DNA of 64,000 bases from Polyodon spathula (taxonomy: Eukaryota > Chordata > Actinopteri > Acipenseriformes > Polyodontidae). The notes below the pieces were generated by a model. That model was not told the DNA's origin and ran no database searches. It worked only from the letters and a program-made list of their open reading frames with translations. The translations under genes were made by a program, and so were the position numbers. Shown in pieces: positions 11,511 to 23,170 of the stretch. Every line of letters begins with the position of its first letter. Within the stretch, counting starts at the first letter, position 1. The DNA is taken from NCBI RefSeq assembly GCF_017654505.1, contig NC_054536.1:93706359-93770358 (forward strand), read 5' to 3'.

Positions 11511-12913
11511 AAAAAAGAAGAAGCTTGAGACTGCAATATCGGAGGAGAAGGTAGAAGCTGTAAACCTGACCGGCACGGTGGAACAGCCCCACTGACTACC
11601 AGGAAACGAGGGAAACAAACGACAGACACCCAAGGGCTCCGCCCCAGCAGCGCAGGAGAGGAGGTGAGAAACTACTGCTGAATCACCTGGATTACCTGGA
11701 ACACAAGAGGAAAAATAGGGGTCAACTTCAAAAAACCAATTTGTTGAAAATGTTCAGCAATGGTTAACATATACTGTACTGTATGTACGCCCACCCTTGT
11801 GGACTGCTGTGCAGTATAATGTTAGTCTGATCCCAGTGTACATGGAGAGAGGAGAGGCCAGGGCCACAGCGAACTAATCAGTGATGTCACTGAACATGAA
11901 GGGCAACGGATAAGATAGTTACCAAGCTTACAGTATGTAAGTATGCAAATCCTATGCAATGAAGGAACAGGGTGCACCTGTCTGAGTCACTGATGAATAA
12001 ATGTTCACTGCAGAAGGAACTGTCAAGTGGAAGGGAAAACAGACCAACTCAGTGTTGAAGAGTCAGACTAGAAGAATAAATACTAGCTGTAAGTAACCAT
12101 CCCGTCTGTGCATCAGTTGCATTAGTACTTATTAAGAAATCAATTCCCCAAGATAACTTGTATATGTTGGATTGAGATCGGGGAACAAGTATAGTGAATT
12201 CCTACACGTTGTTATTCAAATTCAGTATCTCCGTTGTCTTAGTTCAGTCTAAACATTAAACAGCACTACTGAGCGGAGAGTTGGGTCTATCAGTTTAGTA
12301 AGAAGTTTACTAGTATGCAGCTAGTCCTGATGTTTACAGTCAGTTCATTCACTGGTGACTCACACATTTTCCAATATAAGTCTGTAGGAATGTTAGCAGG
12401 CTTGAGTTCTGCCCTTCTCTTGCATTTTGGTAAAGAACCAAACCAGGCCAGGGGGAGATGGAAGAACATGCAGAGAGAGAGAACAAATATCAAAAACAGA
12501 ATTCCGCTGTGTGTCCTTTGTTCTCGTAACTGTGTTGACAAATGGTAACAGTTTGTCAGGTCAATGAAGCTTTTGTGTTGTGAATTGAATTGGAGTATGA
12601 GAAACGGACTGAGAGAGATACAGAGAGAGAGAGAGACAGAGAAAGAAAATGTAGAGGGAGAAGGATAGTGACAGAGGGAGATGGATAGACAGCATTCAGT
12701 TTTACATTCTTACCACTACCTCTTTATTGAATTATTCTTTTTTCATGTATTTACTTGCATTGTTGTTCAGAATATTTATAATATATAATGTACTTTGTAA
12801 CTTCTTTGGCAATACTTCTTTGTTGCAATGCCAATAATTTTAATTTGAGAGAAACAGAATGTAAACAAACAGATCTTATACCTGGCTACCTAGAATGAAT
12901 GGAGGTGACATCA

Positions 12914-12916
<3 letters not shown>

Positions 12917-12947
<31 letters not shown>
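12917..12947. repeat. A31 homopolymer tract
   Basis: An uninterrupted run of 31 A. No processed gene body or flanking target duplication was recognised, so it is a plain homopolymer or the remnant tail of an unidentified retrocopy. Confidence 0.9.
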
Positions 12948-12949
<2 letters not shown>

Positions 12950-15289
12950 ACTGTATGTTTTAACTACATTGACATAAAATAAAAAGCTGTTAGACAACAG
13001 CTCCAGGAAAAATGAGATTGTGGTGAAAACACATGCTTAGGAGCTGTGGAGGCAGGCAATAATCAAGGCTGACATTCCACACAATTGCTTGACACTGGGA
13101 ATATGCAGAGCAGTTTGGCATCACTGTTAGATGGCAGACAGGGTTCACTGGCATAGACAGACTCGAGCTGAACTGTAACAGGGGACGGACAACAGCGAAC
13201 ACACTTTACAACCTGGTCAGGAATCTGCGCGTTTCAGAAGCTGAGGGAAACTAAATGCAGAGGAAGACAAGGAAGCATGTATTACTTTGTCAAGAGGAAC
13301 CGGGTGAAGTGGTTCGTAGAGATGGAGGCTCAAACAGTCACTCTGTTATTAAAGTGAAAATGAAGCATAAAATGACAACACTATTAAGCAAGGGTGGGTT
13401 AATGACAGAAAGCAGGCTTTCAAAACGTTGCTGAGCTTCACAGAGCACGAGTGTGTCGTTCAGCTGGATTCGTATAGCAGTAAGGAGGCGGTAGGAAGCC
13501 AGGGAGTGATAGGCTTGTGAAAAAGGGATCCCTTCTGCAGAACTTTGAATTGCCTCGTTCCTCAGTTCTTGAACTGCTGCTCATTAAGCCTGATATTCTT
13601 TCAGTGCCAGAATGTTTTCAAACAGTGGGATATTCTCGAATACCGCGGGCTCACAGATATTAAGGTGTTTAGCTTGATTTGGCTCAAATACACGGCCTGG
13701 AGTGAGCTAAAGGTCAGCCATTATGAGCAGCACTGTAAAAGTCACAAGCACTCCCTGTTTACACAAGATGTGCTTGCTTTTTTTACGGTTGAACTGTAAC
13801 CTCATTTTCTGAGCTGCAATGTTGACTGAGCCTGCAGAATCTATGGAAAATGTCAATGAAATGTGTGTCCTTGTGCAGAGGGTGTGGGCCCCAGTGTGAT
13901 ATTTACCACTGCAACGTGAATCATCCTCTCTAGCTTTCCTTCCCTTTCTGCTTGGAATGAATGAAGTCGGTTGCTGAGTCCCTGGTTATGGGGACAATTA
14001 GTTGCTGCTTTTTAATCGGACATGTACACCACAGTACAGTGACTTCCATTTTGCAACGGAGGAGTGCGAAAAGCTTCCTGCTGCTGAGGCCATTGAATGC
14101 AAAAAATACAAAATAATAGTTACCTATAACAAACAACGCCAGCCCCCGTCCCCCCTAACTAGATTTGGGATGTATGGCATTGCCACATAACAAGAAGGAC
14201 CCCCCCCACAATACTTCTTCAGTATAATGAGAAACTAATGGGAATGAAAGTTCCAGAGTCTGCAGTGGCATGGCATGAGCACAAGTGCTGTGTGGGTTAT
14301 TATAAGACTGATCTTACAATTTAAGAGCCAAGCATATCAGATATCGAAGGGTCATCGTGTTACCAAGTGAGTCAGTGCACCGCTCCGTCCAGCTGGTGCT
14401 TTTACCGTCTTGTGGTAATGCAAGGGCGGGGATCTTTCTGGTCTGTGCCAGTGCAAGCATTTTTTTTTATTTCAGGATGAACCGAGCGCTTCTGAAAAGC
14501 CTGGCAAAGCCTGATAGCACTGGTGAAGTTAGGGCCTCTCGTGTGTATGCAGGATCGGTAAGGCACGTGTGACTTTAAAAATTTGTAAAAGAAGAGGGAG
14601 TGCCAGCAGTACAGTGCCAAGCCCCCCTCCCTCTAAACACACACACATTCTGCTCAGACAGTGTTGCAGCTCCACCCAGCCCCAGAAGGACTGCCCTCCA
14701 ATGTTTTCAATCATTGGCCAGCAACAGGTATAGATCCCCTCTCAAGGCATTTAACGTTGTCTGCTTTGATCAAGGCTCACGTATTTTACTACCTGAGTTT
14801 ACAATCTGTTGACAGTCTAATCAGGTACCCACCCAGAGAAAAGTCTCAGCACCATGTTCACCACAGATAGGGCATTGGCCAGGTTTTTTCACGCAAACTC
14901 TAAAAGCCTTCACCTCTAAATCAAAGGGAGCCATATCTGACTTGTGATTTATAGAAAGATGATGTGAAGTAATTGTATCTAACAAAATAGCTTCTTCATA
15001 TTTCTATGACATGCACCTCCATGAGCTAATCAGGCTTGTTAGACCCACTACATGTATTCTTGATGCCATCCCTACTAAGGTGTTAAAATAGGTATGTTGT
15101 GTATGGATACTCACATTTTAAATATTATAAATGGGTCACTTTGTTCCAAGTTAGTTCATTCAGCTCCAACATACCTGTTATTTTTCTTTCATTGTTAACA
15201 TCCTGACAACCTTTTACACATCTAACTTTAAAATTGTTTTCAAATCTCTTTTCAAAATGTCTGCTCTAGAGGACAGATCTCAAACACCA

Positions 15290-17240
15290 ATGCGACTCTC
15301 TCTCTGTCCCTGGAGACTGGTGCGGCTCTCTCTCTGTCACTGGAGACTGGTGTGGCTCTCCCTCTGACACTGGAGACTGGTGCAGCTCTCCCTCGTCACT
15401 GGAGACTGGTGCAGCTCTCTTTCGGTCACTGGAGACTGGTGCGACTCTCCCTCTTCACTGGAGACTGGTGTGGCTCTCTCTCTGTCACTGGAGACTGGTG
15501 CGGCTCAATCTTGGTCACTGGAGACTGGTGCAGCTCTCCCTCTGACACTGGAGACTGGTGTGGCTCTCTCTCTGTCACTGGAGACTGGTGCGGCTCTCTC
15601 TCGTCACTGGAGACTGGTGTGGCTCTCCCTCTGTCACTGGAGACTGGTGCGGCTCTCCCTCGTCACTGGAGACTGGTGTGGCTCTCTCTCTGTCACTGGA
15701 GACTGGTGCGGCTCTCTCTTGGTCACTGGAGACTGGTGCGGCTCTCCCTCTGTCACTGGAGACTGGTGTGGCTCTCTCTCTGTCACTGGAGACTGGTGCG
15801 GCTCTCCCTCTGTCACTGGAGACTGGTGCGGCTCTCTCTCTGTCACTGGAGACTGGTGCGGCTCTCTCTCGGTCACTGGAGACTGGTGCAGCTCTCCCTC
15901 ATGTCACTGGAGACTGGTGCAGCTCTCCCTCGGTCACTGGAGACTGGTGCGGCTCTCCCTCTGTCACTGGAGACTGGTGTGGCTCTCCCTCTGTCACTGG
16001 AGACTGGTGCGGCTCTCTCTCTGTCACTGGAGACTGGTGCGGCTCTCCCTCTCAGTCACTGGAGACTGGTGTGGCTCTCTCTCGGTCACTGGAGACTGGT
16101 GCAGCTCTCCCTCTGTCACTGGAGACTGGTGCGGCTCTCCCTCTGTCACTGGAGACTGGTGCGGCTCTCCCTCTGTCACTGGAGACTGGTGTGGCTCTCC
16201 CTCAGTCACTGGAGACTGGTGCGGCTCTCTCGGTCACTGGAGACTGGTGTGGCTCTCTCTCGGTCACTGGAGACTGGTGCAGCTCTCCCTCGGTCACTGG
16301 AGACTGGTGTGGCTCTCCCTCTGTCACTGGAGACTGGTGCGGACTGAGAGAGGATGTCAGTGACCTCCCTCTGACCACGCCGAGAGAGAGTGCAGTGATC
16401 CTCTTACTTCACCGAGACTGAGACAGTGCCTCTGACCACACCGAGACTGGTGTCAGCTCTCTCTCTGACCACTGGAGAGGGTGGGGGCTGGTGCGACTCT
16501 CCCTCTTCACTGGAGACTGGTGTGGCTCTCTCTCGGTCACTGGAGACTGGTGGCTCTCCCTCAGTCACTGGAGACTGGTGTGGCTCTCCCTCTGTCACTG
16601 GAGACTGGTGCGACTCTCCCTCGTCACTGGACACTGTGGCTCTCCCTCTGTCACTGGAGACTGGTGCGGCTCTCACTGGAGACTGGTGTGGCTCTCCCTC
16701 TGTCACTGGAGACTGGTGCGGCTCTCCCTCGGTCACTGGAGACTGGTGCGGCTCTCCCTCGGTCACTGGAGACTGGTGCAGCTCTCTCTCTCCCTCACTG
16801 GAGACTGGTGCGGCTCTCCCTCTGTCACTGGAGACTGGTGCGGCTCTCCCTCAGTCCTCTGCTCTCCCTCTGTCACTGGAGACTGGTGCGGCTCTCCCTC
16901 TGTCACTGGAGACTGGTGCGTCACTGGAGACTGGTGCGGCTCTCCCTCTGTCACTGGAGACTGGTGCAGCTCTCCCTCTGTCACTGGAGACTGGTGCGGC
17001 TCTCCCTCTGTCACTGGAGACTGGTGCGGCTCTCCCTCTGTCACTGGAGACTGGTGCAGACTGGTGCGGCTCTCTCTCTGTCACTGGAGACTGGTGCAGC
17101 TCTCCCTCTGTCACTGGAGACTGGTGCAACTCTCCCTCGTCACTGGAGACTGGTGCAGTCACTGGAGACTGGTCTCTCCTTCGTCACTGGAGACTGGTGC
17201 GGCTCTCTTTCAGTCACTGAAGACTGGTGCTTCCCTTTCT
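15290..17240. repeat. 30-bp minisatellite, roughly 55-60 units
   Basis: The unit contains CACTGGAGACTGGTGCGGCT followed by CTCCCTCTGT, with a period of 30 bp; some units are 29, 28 or 32 bp. Variants alternate at CGG/TGG/CAG after the GGTG core and at CTGT/CGGT/CGT/CAGT at the junction. A divergent stretch at about 16340-16495 interrupts the array. Because 30 is a multiple of 3 and the unit lacks stops in most frames, long frames run across it on both strands. They are side effects of periodicity and I do not annotate them as genes. Confidence 0.95.
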
Positions 17241-17787
17241 TGGGCTCTGGACATGCGAGTTTCCTCTTCTTGGACCTAGAACAGACACAATAAGAGAAAA
17301 ACCTTGGCGTGGTATTAAAGTCACCACTGTCAGCAACCATACAGTAAGGGAAACAATCATCACAATGCTGACCACTTTTTAAAATTTTAAATTGCATTCT
17401 CTGCCTCAAGATGGCTTCCCATGTACCTGCATGGACCTCTCAGAACTGCATCTCAGAAGTCCATCTCAGTTACATATATGCCAGGCTAAAAACACACGCT
17501 GTAATTAAAACAGTCACACCATAGCTCACTTCTCTAGCTTAAAATGCAATTCCTTCTTTCAGCACTTATAGGGTTACTGTACATCCGCCACATTGTTAAA
17601 GGGACCCTGCCCCGACAACAAGCAAGGACCGTTGATGTTTGTGGTGTGGCTATGAATCATGCCTCCCGATTGGACAACCATTTTAATATCGCACAATTTC
17701 CACTGTGCGAGTTTGAATGGATCGGTATTTTATATAGCACTGGTTAATAATTCATTGCAGGGGTTTGTTTCAAGGCTGGGCGGGAGG

Positions 17788-17790
<3 letters not shown>
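17241..17790. other. Intron-like DNA, no gene recognised
   Basis: Single-copy-looking sequence between the minisatellite and the GA tract. No domain, splice-flanked exon or transposon end was recognised. Confidence 0.5.

Positions 17791-17884
<94 letters not shown>
17791..17884. repeat. (GA)47 microsatellite
   Basis: A perfect GA run of 94 bp. Purine-pyrimidine strand asymmetry of this length can form triplex (H-DNA) and is highly prone to length change. Confidence 0.98.
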
Positions 17885-17886
<2 letters not shown>

Positions 17887-19175
17887 CTGCAATTCAGGAG
17901 ATCTACCAAACCCTGCCTCCTATATAGGAGTGGCTATTTAAACATTACAAACCCTGGACACATATGCAGGCGCCCTTTCTGGAACCAAACAGCACGCAAT
18001 TTTCACAAGTGGATCAGATACAGACATCCATGAGCATCTGAGTGGATCTCGAGAGAAGGCAAGGCTTTTATTTTATTAAATTGATGTGTCGGTCTTGTTA
18101 GCAGGTGTTACTGTACTGCATGTTCAGCCAATAAAATACGGCTTTTGCAAGATATTGTCACTGCTTTCAAATTAACGTATGTGATTTATTTACTAAGACG
18201 TATTTTACATAAAAATGTATTTCTGCTTTAGAATAATATATTTGATCGTTGCGGTTAATATATTTTTTCCAATGTAATGCAATATTTGTGCCTTGGAAAT
18301 GTGTCATGCATTACCTGAGATGAGGTGCATGCGACTCGCGCGGTTCAACAGAGCGTATCATTTCCAGTTGTGTTTTGTAGTTACATAGAGATATTACTGA
18401 TAATGTGCATGTCAGTTAAATTAATTCAGTATCATATAATTTCAGCGCTTATGTAATGCATTGGTTGCGTATTGTATTTGTGGCTGTTTCTGAGAAAGAC
18501 TCTAAGAGAAGTAGAATATAGGCAAGAACACGACCTGCGGGAATAGACAACATGCACAAGCCGAGGAACAATTTACTTTGTAATTCCATTCTGTCCTCAT
18601 TGTCAAGTATTACAACATTGAGGTGCGGATGTTTTCAACCAGTAGTACTCTGTACGGCACATTGATTATAATTTGTCAGTCAACTGCCATTCCTCTGCAA
18701 TTAAAATATTGTTAATGCAAAGATTATTACTAATGATTATGTATTACACAGCGCGGACGTTGCATGGTTAAATTGCTCGACGTCTTTGACAGGGCTTGAA
18801 AATCAGCCCGCTTAGGGACCAAGTAAAGTAGAATGAGTTTGCTGACAGCTCTGTTTCCTAGGTAACTTACTGAGTCTCGCTAATGTTGGAGCTGTGGGTT
18901 TGGCCTCAATAAAGCAGTGTAACTGAATTAAACATTTCGTTGAAAAGATGGTTGTATACCTTGGGTTCCTGTTAAAATGACCGTTTTGCCTAAAGCAGTC
19001 TATTCCAGTAATTTTAAAATGCAAAATCAAATATGTATGTGTTATTTATGATCATGTTTTCTAAAGTTTAACTCTGCAGGAGGACTTTTACAGGCATTAT
19101 AGCAGGTGTCCAAACTGTGGACTGGGCGAGGGGACAGTGGGAGAAAGGACATCAATGTATTATATAGATAGATAT
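17885..19175. other. Intron-like DNA, no gene recognised
   Basis: No recognisable coding or mobile sequence. It is AT-rich with a few CpG dinucleotides around 18325-18350, not enough to call a CpG island. Confidence 0.5.
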
Positions 19176-20080
19176 ACAGCCTATAACGAACTCCCATGGG
19201 ACCTGGAGAAATGTCCGTTATATCAGGGTGTTCACTATAGGGCTTGACATTTTTCTGTATCAGAATAATGACAAAACGGCAAATTTCAATAGAACATCAA
19301 TATATAATACTTTTATGAAGATTCCTTCACACTTAAGAACATTTAAACGGTATTGTGGCAAGGTGCTTGTGTCATATGTGTGGGTAACCGCACTGCAAGA
19401 CAGAGAGACGTGGGAGCTGGAGTTGAAACGCTGGCACAGGCGCGCAGGATTTATTAAACACAAAACAGCAAGTCTCAATCAAGTGCCCGTCTGCAAAAAA
19501 AAAAAATTTGATCAAACATAACAACTCCAAAAAGCACACAAAACAAACCCGTTTCCACATATAAATCACACCAACACTAATTCCCCTCTGTGCAGGGCAA
19601 TCACCCTGCAACAGGTATGTTTAAAAGAAAACAATAAGGAAATGAAAAAGGAAAGAATGTACACTTACATGCTGAATAGATTAATTACATCTCCTTTCTC
19701 TTGAAAAAACTATCCAGCGTAGATTGCTCCTCACGCCTGATGCCTGGTTGCAGTTTGTGTGAAGATGACGGACAGGCAACGATTGCATTCATCATGCACG
19801 ATTCGTACTACAATAGGTCATCTTTGAATTAGTATTATCTTTGAATTAGCATTATCTTTGAATTAGCATTATCTTTGAATTAGTCTCTGTTTTCACTGAG
19901 AGAATTGACACTGGAGAAAGTTCAGTGTCAGTCAGTACTGAGATCGTTGTATCCGGGTCGATCCTGTACGGGGTTGTTCTAATAGGGCTAATTTGCATTG
20001 AAAAAATCGGTTCTTGCTGTTGTGATCGTTAAAAATGGGTGTGCATTATGAGAAGGGTTTGTTATAGTGAAGTTAGCCTG
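19176..20080. mobile_element. Possible non-autonomous pogo/Tigger-like element
   Basis: The left end CAGCCTATAACGAAC and the right end GTTATAGTGAAGTTAGCCTG form imperfect inverted repeats, each next to TA, the target used by the Tc1/mariner/pogo superfamily. The stretch GAAATGTCCGTTATATCAGG near the left end and TTGTTATAGTGAAG near the right are typical of such ends. Length is about 905 bp and no transposase frame was found. An unassigned block starting TGTGGCAAGGTGC at about 19354 may be nested within it. Confidence 0.4.
19821..19884. repeat. 17-bp tandem repeat, almost 4 units
   Basis: The unit TCTTTGAATTAGCATTA is repeated with single-base variation. It lies inside the pogo-like element. 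Confidence 0.85.
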
Positions 20081-20089
20081 TATATATAT

Positions 20090-20538
20090 TGTGACCTACT
20101 CGGAAATCACAGTGACAGAGGCTAAACAGGGTTGAACACCAAGTTTATTGGCACTTCCAAAGGCACGAAATGTACCAAACATTAACAAACATCTATGTTC
20201 TGTAACAACAATTGCAGGGTTGCTGTTGGCCACAACCATGCCGTAACTAATCTTTTTATCTCAAATACACACAGGGCTCCTTTACAGTCCGACCCTACTT
20301 TCCACGCATAACATGGCCGTCCTTCACCTCTCCCCGAGTCTCTCTGACCAACCACCAGCAGCAGCCCTGTGTCTCCACTCATCCCATATAGCCCTATGGG
20401 AACCCATCTATAGGCATCCAGACTGGTGATTGCCCCTCAGAGCAGGGCTAACGAGGGTGTGCACTTCCATAATTTGGCCGAGGTTAAACAACGCCCCTCA
20501 GCTCGTATTTTGGTGTATGAGCCCCCGTGCACGTTACA
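20090..20538 (-). mobile_element. LTR-like block
   Basis: It starts TGTGACCTAC and ends ACGTTACA. An antisense polyadenylation signal (TTTATT) at about 20142 fits an LTR on the minus strand. Flanks are TATAT and ATATA, so no target duplication can be asserted in this AT-rich setting. No internal retroelement genes were found. Confidence 0.35.
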
Positions 20539-21540
20539 ATATAGTGTCATCGCTGGAATATACAATACTCAGATACACAGTCACGTTCTGTCCTTGTATT
20601 TCGAATAAAATAAATTCCCATTCTGTATATTACAAATGAATGCACTTAGCCGTCACACGAGATTTCCAACTCCATCGCCGGTTTTCTGATACAAAGCCCA
20701 TCTCTTCAATGTTAAAATTTATTTGATTATCCGCCACAGTCCGAGTTTTTTTCATGCACATGACTGTGTGTCAGGACAGTGTGTCACCGCGTGTTCCAGG
20801 GCTGTGGGATACTCTGTTGGTTACATGTCTACAGTCGTCTCTTTTCTTAAGTGATATTTTCAGAATCATATCGTTCTGAATTAAAATACCACTTCTGTTG
20901 AAAATATAGTACTGTAACCGACTACAGTATTTCTAAACGGATGCCTGTTTATTTTGAAACACAGTCATTTCAGCTTTGTATTTCATATTGTATCTTTTTT
21001 GTGTTTCCTGAGAAAAGGACAAGGGTTGGAACGGGCCAACATGAAGTAATCAGATATGTGTCACGCACGTTTAACCATCGCTGAAGTCACAGTTTTATAG
21101 GGTTGGATATGTGTAGGAAATCCCGAACCGGGGTCTTTATTGTCAGTTGACCGTTCTCTTTGTGGCAAACACAATAGTCCAAAATGAAACTTAAAGGTGC
21201 TGTCCTCCAAATCCGAACCAATAAATAAATGTAAATATTTCAGTCTTACATCAACAATGGCACCCAATCAAAGCATGTGTGGCATTTCATTACCAAGCAG
21301 GAGAAAATGGAATTTGCAAACTCTGCCAAGGAAATATTTCATTCAAAGGAAGAAGCACTGGCACACTTACTTGTGCGCCACAAATATTTTTATTTAACCC
21401 AAAACCAAGTAGGTAAACGTGTCCTAAGTGTGTGAGTAATGTTTTTTTTTCATACTGATTAAAGTTTGTACTTTGCACCTGTGCATTTTGGAGTGCGTAT
21501 GCTTTTTCTTAATAAATCTACTTCATTAGATTAGATCAGA
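20539..21540. other. Intron-like DNA, no gene recognised
   Basis: No supported feature. Short frames on both strands show no recognisable domain. Confidence 0.5.
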
Positions 21541-22046
21541 TCATTAGATCAAATCAAGTACAAAGGTCACTGTTGAAATCAGGACTTAAAGGATGTGTTG
21601 CAGTAAGAATTCCTCTGTTAAGAAAGGGGAACAAGATTAAAAGGCTAAAATACGCACAGAACATAGAAATTAGACTATGGAACAATGGTCAGAGGTGCTT
21701 TGGACTGTTGATGGATGGACAATGACACCTGTGCCTTCTGCCAGTTCTGTTATATTATCTTCAAGTATTACTCATCCTTGTTAGACAGCTTTTTGGGTCT
21801 TCCAGTCCTGGGTTTGTCACTTACAGATGTTGTTTCTCTGTATTTGTTGATTATGCTTCAGATACCACACCTTGAAAATCAAGTGATGCAGGCTATTTCA
21901 CTCAATGTTTTTCGTTCTTTATGCAAGTCAAGGTTGTTGTAATAGTAGAAAACACTAGTGGAGGCTTTGAGTAAATTGTTGGTGCTCATAATGCATGAGA
22001 ATAGAAAAATGCAACACGTCTAAGACTTTTGCACAGCAGTGTAGAT
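21541..22046. pseudogene. Rearranged Tc1-like transposase relic
   Basis: On the + strand, about 21561-21715 translates to Tc1-like central sequence (PLLRKGNKIKRLKYAQN, then WNNGQRCFGLLMD, the expected lead-in to the first catalytic Asp). About 21780-21930, read on the minus strand, gives a decayed N-terminal part containing KPRTGRPKKL. A Tc1-style end (GACTTTTGCACAGCAGTGTA) follows at about 22024-22043. The N-terminal and central parts therefore lie in opposite orientation, so an internal inversion or a fusion of two elements has happened. It is multiply broken and non-functional. Confidence 0.65.
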
Positions 22047-22048
22047 GT

Positions 22049-22197
22049 ATGCAATAAGGTCTGACAGGCCGCCCGTACACATTGAATATACGGACGCCTC
22101 GGGGCGTTGTGCAACCTGAGACGAGCTTGAATGCCTCCAACCCACGAGAAGTCTGTATACTCAACATGTACCGACTCCCTGAAGGACCTTATTGCAT
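22049..22197. mobile_element. Fold-back (MITE-like) element
   Basis: The ends ATGCAATAAGGTC (22049-22061) and GACCTTATTGCAT (22185-22197) are perfect inverted repeats. Complementarity continues imperfectly inward to about 46 bp per arm (GTACACATTGAATATAC against GTATACTCAACATGTAC). The loop is CG-rich. At 149 bp it has no coding capacity. No superfamily is assigned because no clear target duplication was seen. Confidence 0.6.
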
Positions 22198-22949
22198 TTA
22201 TAATCCAGGTCAAACAGTGGATCTGAAAAAACCATAAATGATGTTTAGGGCAATTTTTAAAAACTTTTTTTATTAAATATCTTTACGCCAATAAAGTAAT
22301 CCCATTTATAACTTTGAATTGCACAGTAAGTTAAGCTGAGTAAATTCATTTTATTGGAACATGCAAAATAAATTACATGTGTGTTTTTGATATTGTGGAC
22401 TTTGCCATTGAAAAGATACACCAGGGGGGGCGGAGTTGAGATCGCACTGAGTTATTTTTTTCCCCTGTCACTGACAGTGCAGACACACTGTTTGAGCAGA
22501 ACAGACGGGAGGAATAAAAATAAATACAACCACGTCTCAGATTTCAGTCATTTTTCAAGGTCGCCATCAGAGAGCGGTGGATAATGTGCACAGGTGTATA
22601 TATATATACAAGCTTGGGCAAAATACTTAGGTAAATGTATACAATACAAAATACAAAATACTCTGAAACATTTATCCAGATACAAGCAACTTTGGAAACA
22701 CTGTGTTTTCAGTACAAAATACAGTTGTATTTGGAAGATAGTGTAGTGTTGCGTGGGGAATGAAGGCAGGCTCACAGGTATTTCAGGTTCTCGAATGCGC
22801 TGCTTTATTAAGCTGGGACTCTACACTGGACAGGCATAGCATCCTGCTTTACCAGCCAGTGGTACAACTACAGCTGAGCAGCATAATGTTTAAGAGCTAT
22901 TCAATGCACATCTTTAAGAGGCAAGAGGGGTACATTGGATAAGATAGAA
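22198..22949. other. Intron-like DNA, no gene recognised
   Basis: It contains a G7 run near 22424, a (TA)n run near 22597 and a region rich in AAATAC motifs (22620-22735) of the kind seen in fish MITEs, without definable ends. Confidence 0.4.
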
Positions 22950-23139
22950 GATTTTGCATACCAAGTTTCTCTTAAAGCCAAGTGTTGGGCACCACTTTGT
23001 CTGGTTCACCAGCCCATCGTGAGATGTAAAACCGAGGTCCTGTTGTAGTGACTCTGCAGCAGCAGTTCTGGTGAATAGTTCACCCCCTCGCCTCTGTAAG
23101 TCGCTTTGGATAAAAGCATCTGCTAAATGACTAATAATA

Positions 23140-23169
<30 letters not shown>
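22950..23169 (+). mobile_element. SINE 3' portion with (AAT)n tail
   Basis: The 3' end reads CTGTAAGTCGCTTTGGATA then AAAGCATCTGCTAAATGAC and runs into (AAT)n at about 23132-23169. This tail is shared by many vertebrate SINEs and matches the 3' end of partner LINEs used for trans-mobilisation. A body with CAGCCCATCGTGAGATGTAA precedes it. I could not place the 5' promoter head, so the 5' boundary is approximate. Confidence 0.65.

Positions 23170-23170
<1 letters not shown>

Larger units (their letters stand above)
11082..15289. other. Intron-like DNA, no gene recognised
   Basis: No supported exon in 4.2 kb. The contents are simple repeats (listed separately), a GA-rich stretch at about 12600-12680, and a block at about 11765-12205 with AATAAA signals that might be a retroelement but lacks definable ends. 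The short frames here carry no recognisable domains. Confidence 0.45.

Noticed and set aside
11454..11512. Homopolymeric peptide frames across 11315-11633
   Set aside because: Produced by the TTA microsatellite.
11765..12205. Possible further LTR (starts near TGTACTGTATG, AATAAA signals at about 11996 and 12077)
   Set aside because: No convincing paired ends or target duplication, and no second copy in the window.
15352..17293. Several frames of 260-330 codons on the + strand and shorter ones on the minus strand
   Set aside because: They are translations of the 30-bp minisatellite in every frame, with no upstream exon signals and no preference for one frame.
19354..19640. Block starting TGTGGCAAGGTGC as a solo LTR
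   Set aside because: The start resembles LTR family 1, but no 3' end or target duplication could be placed. Mentioned only within the pogo-like element.
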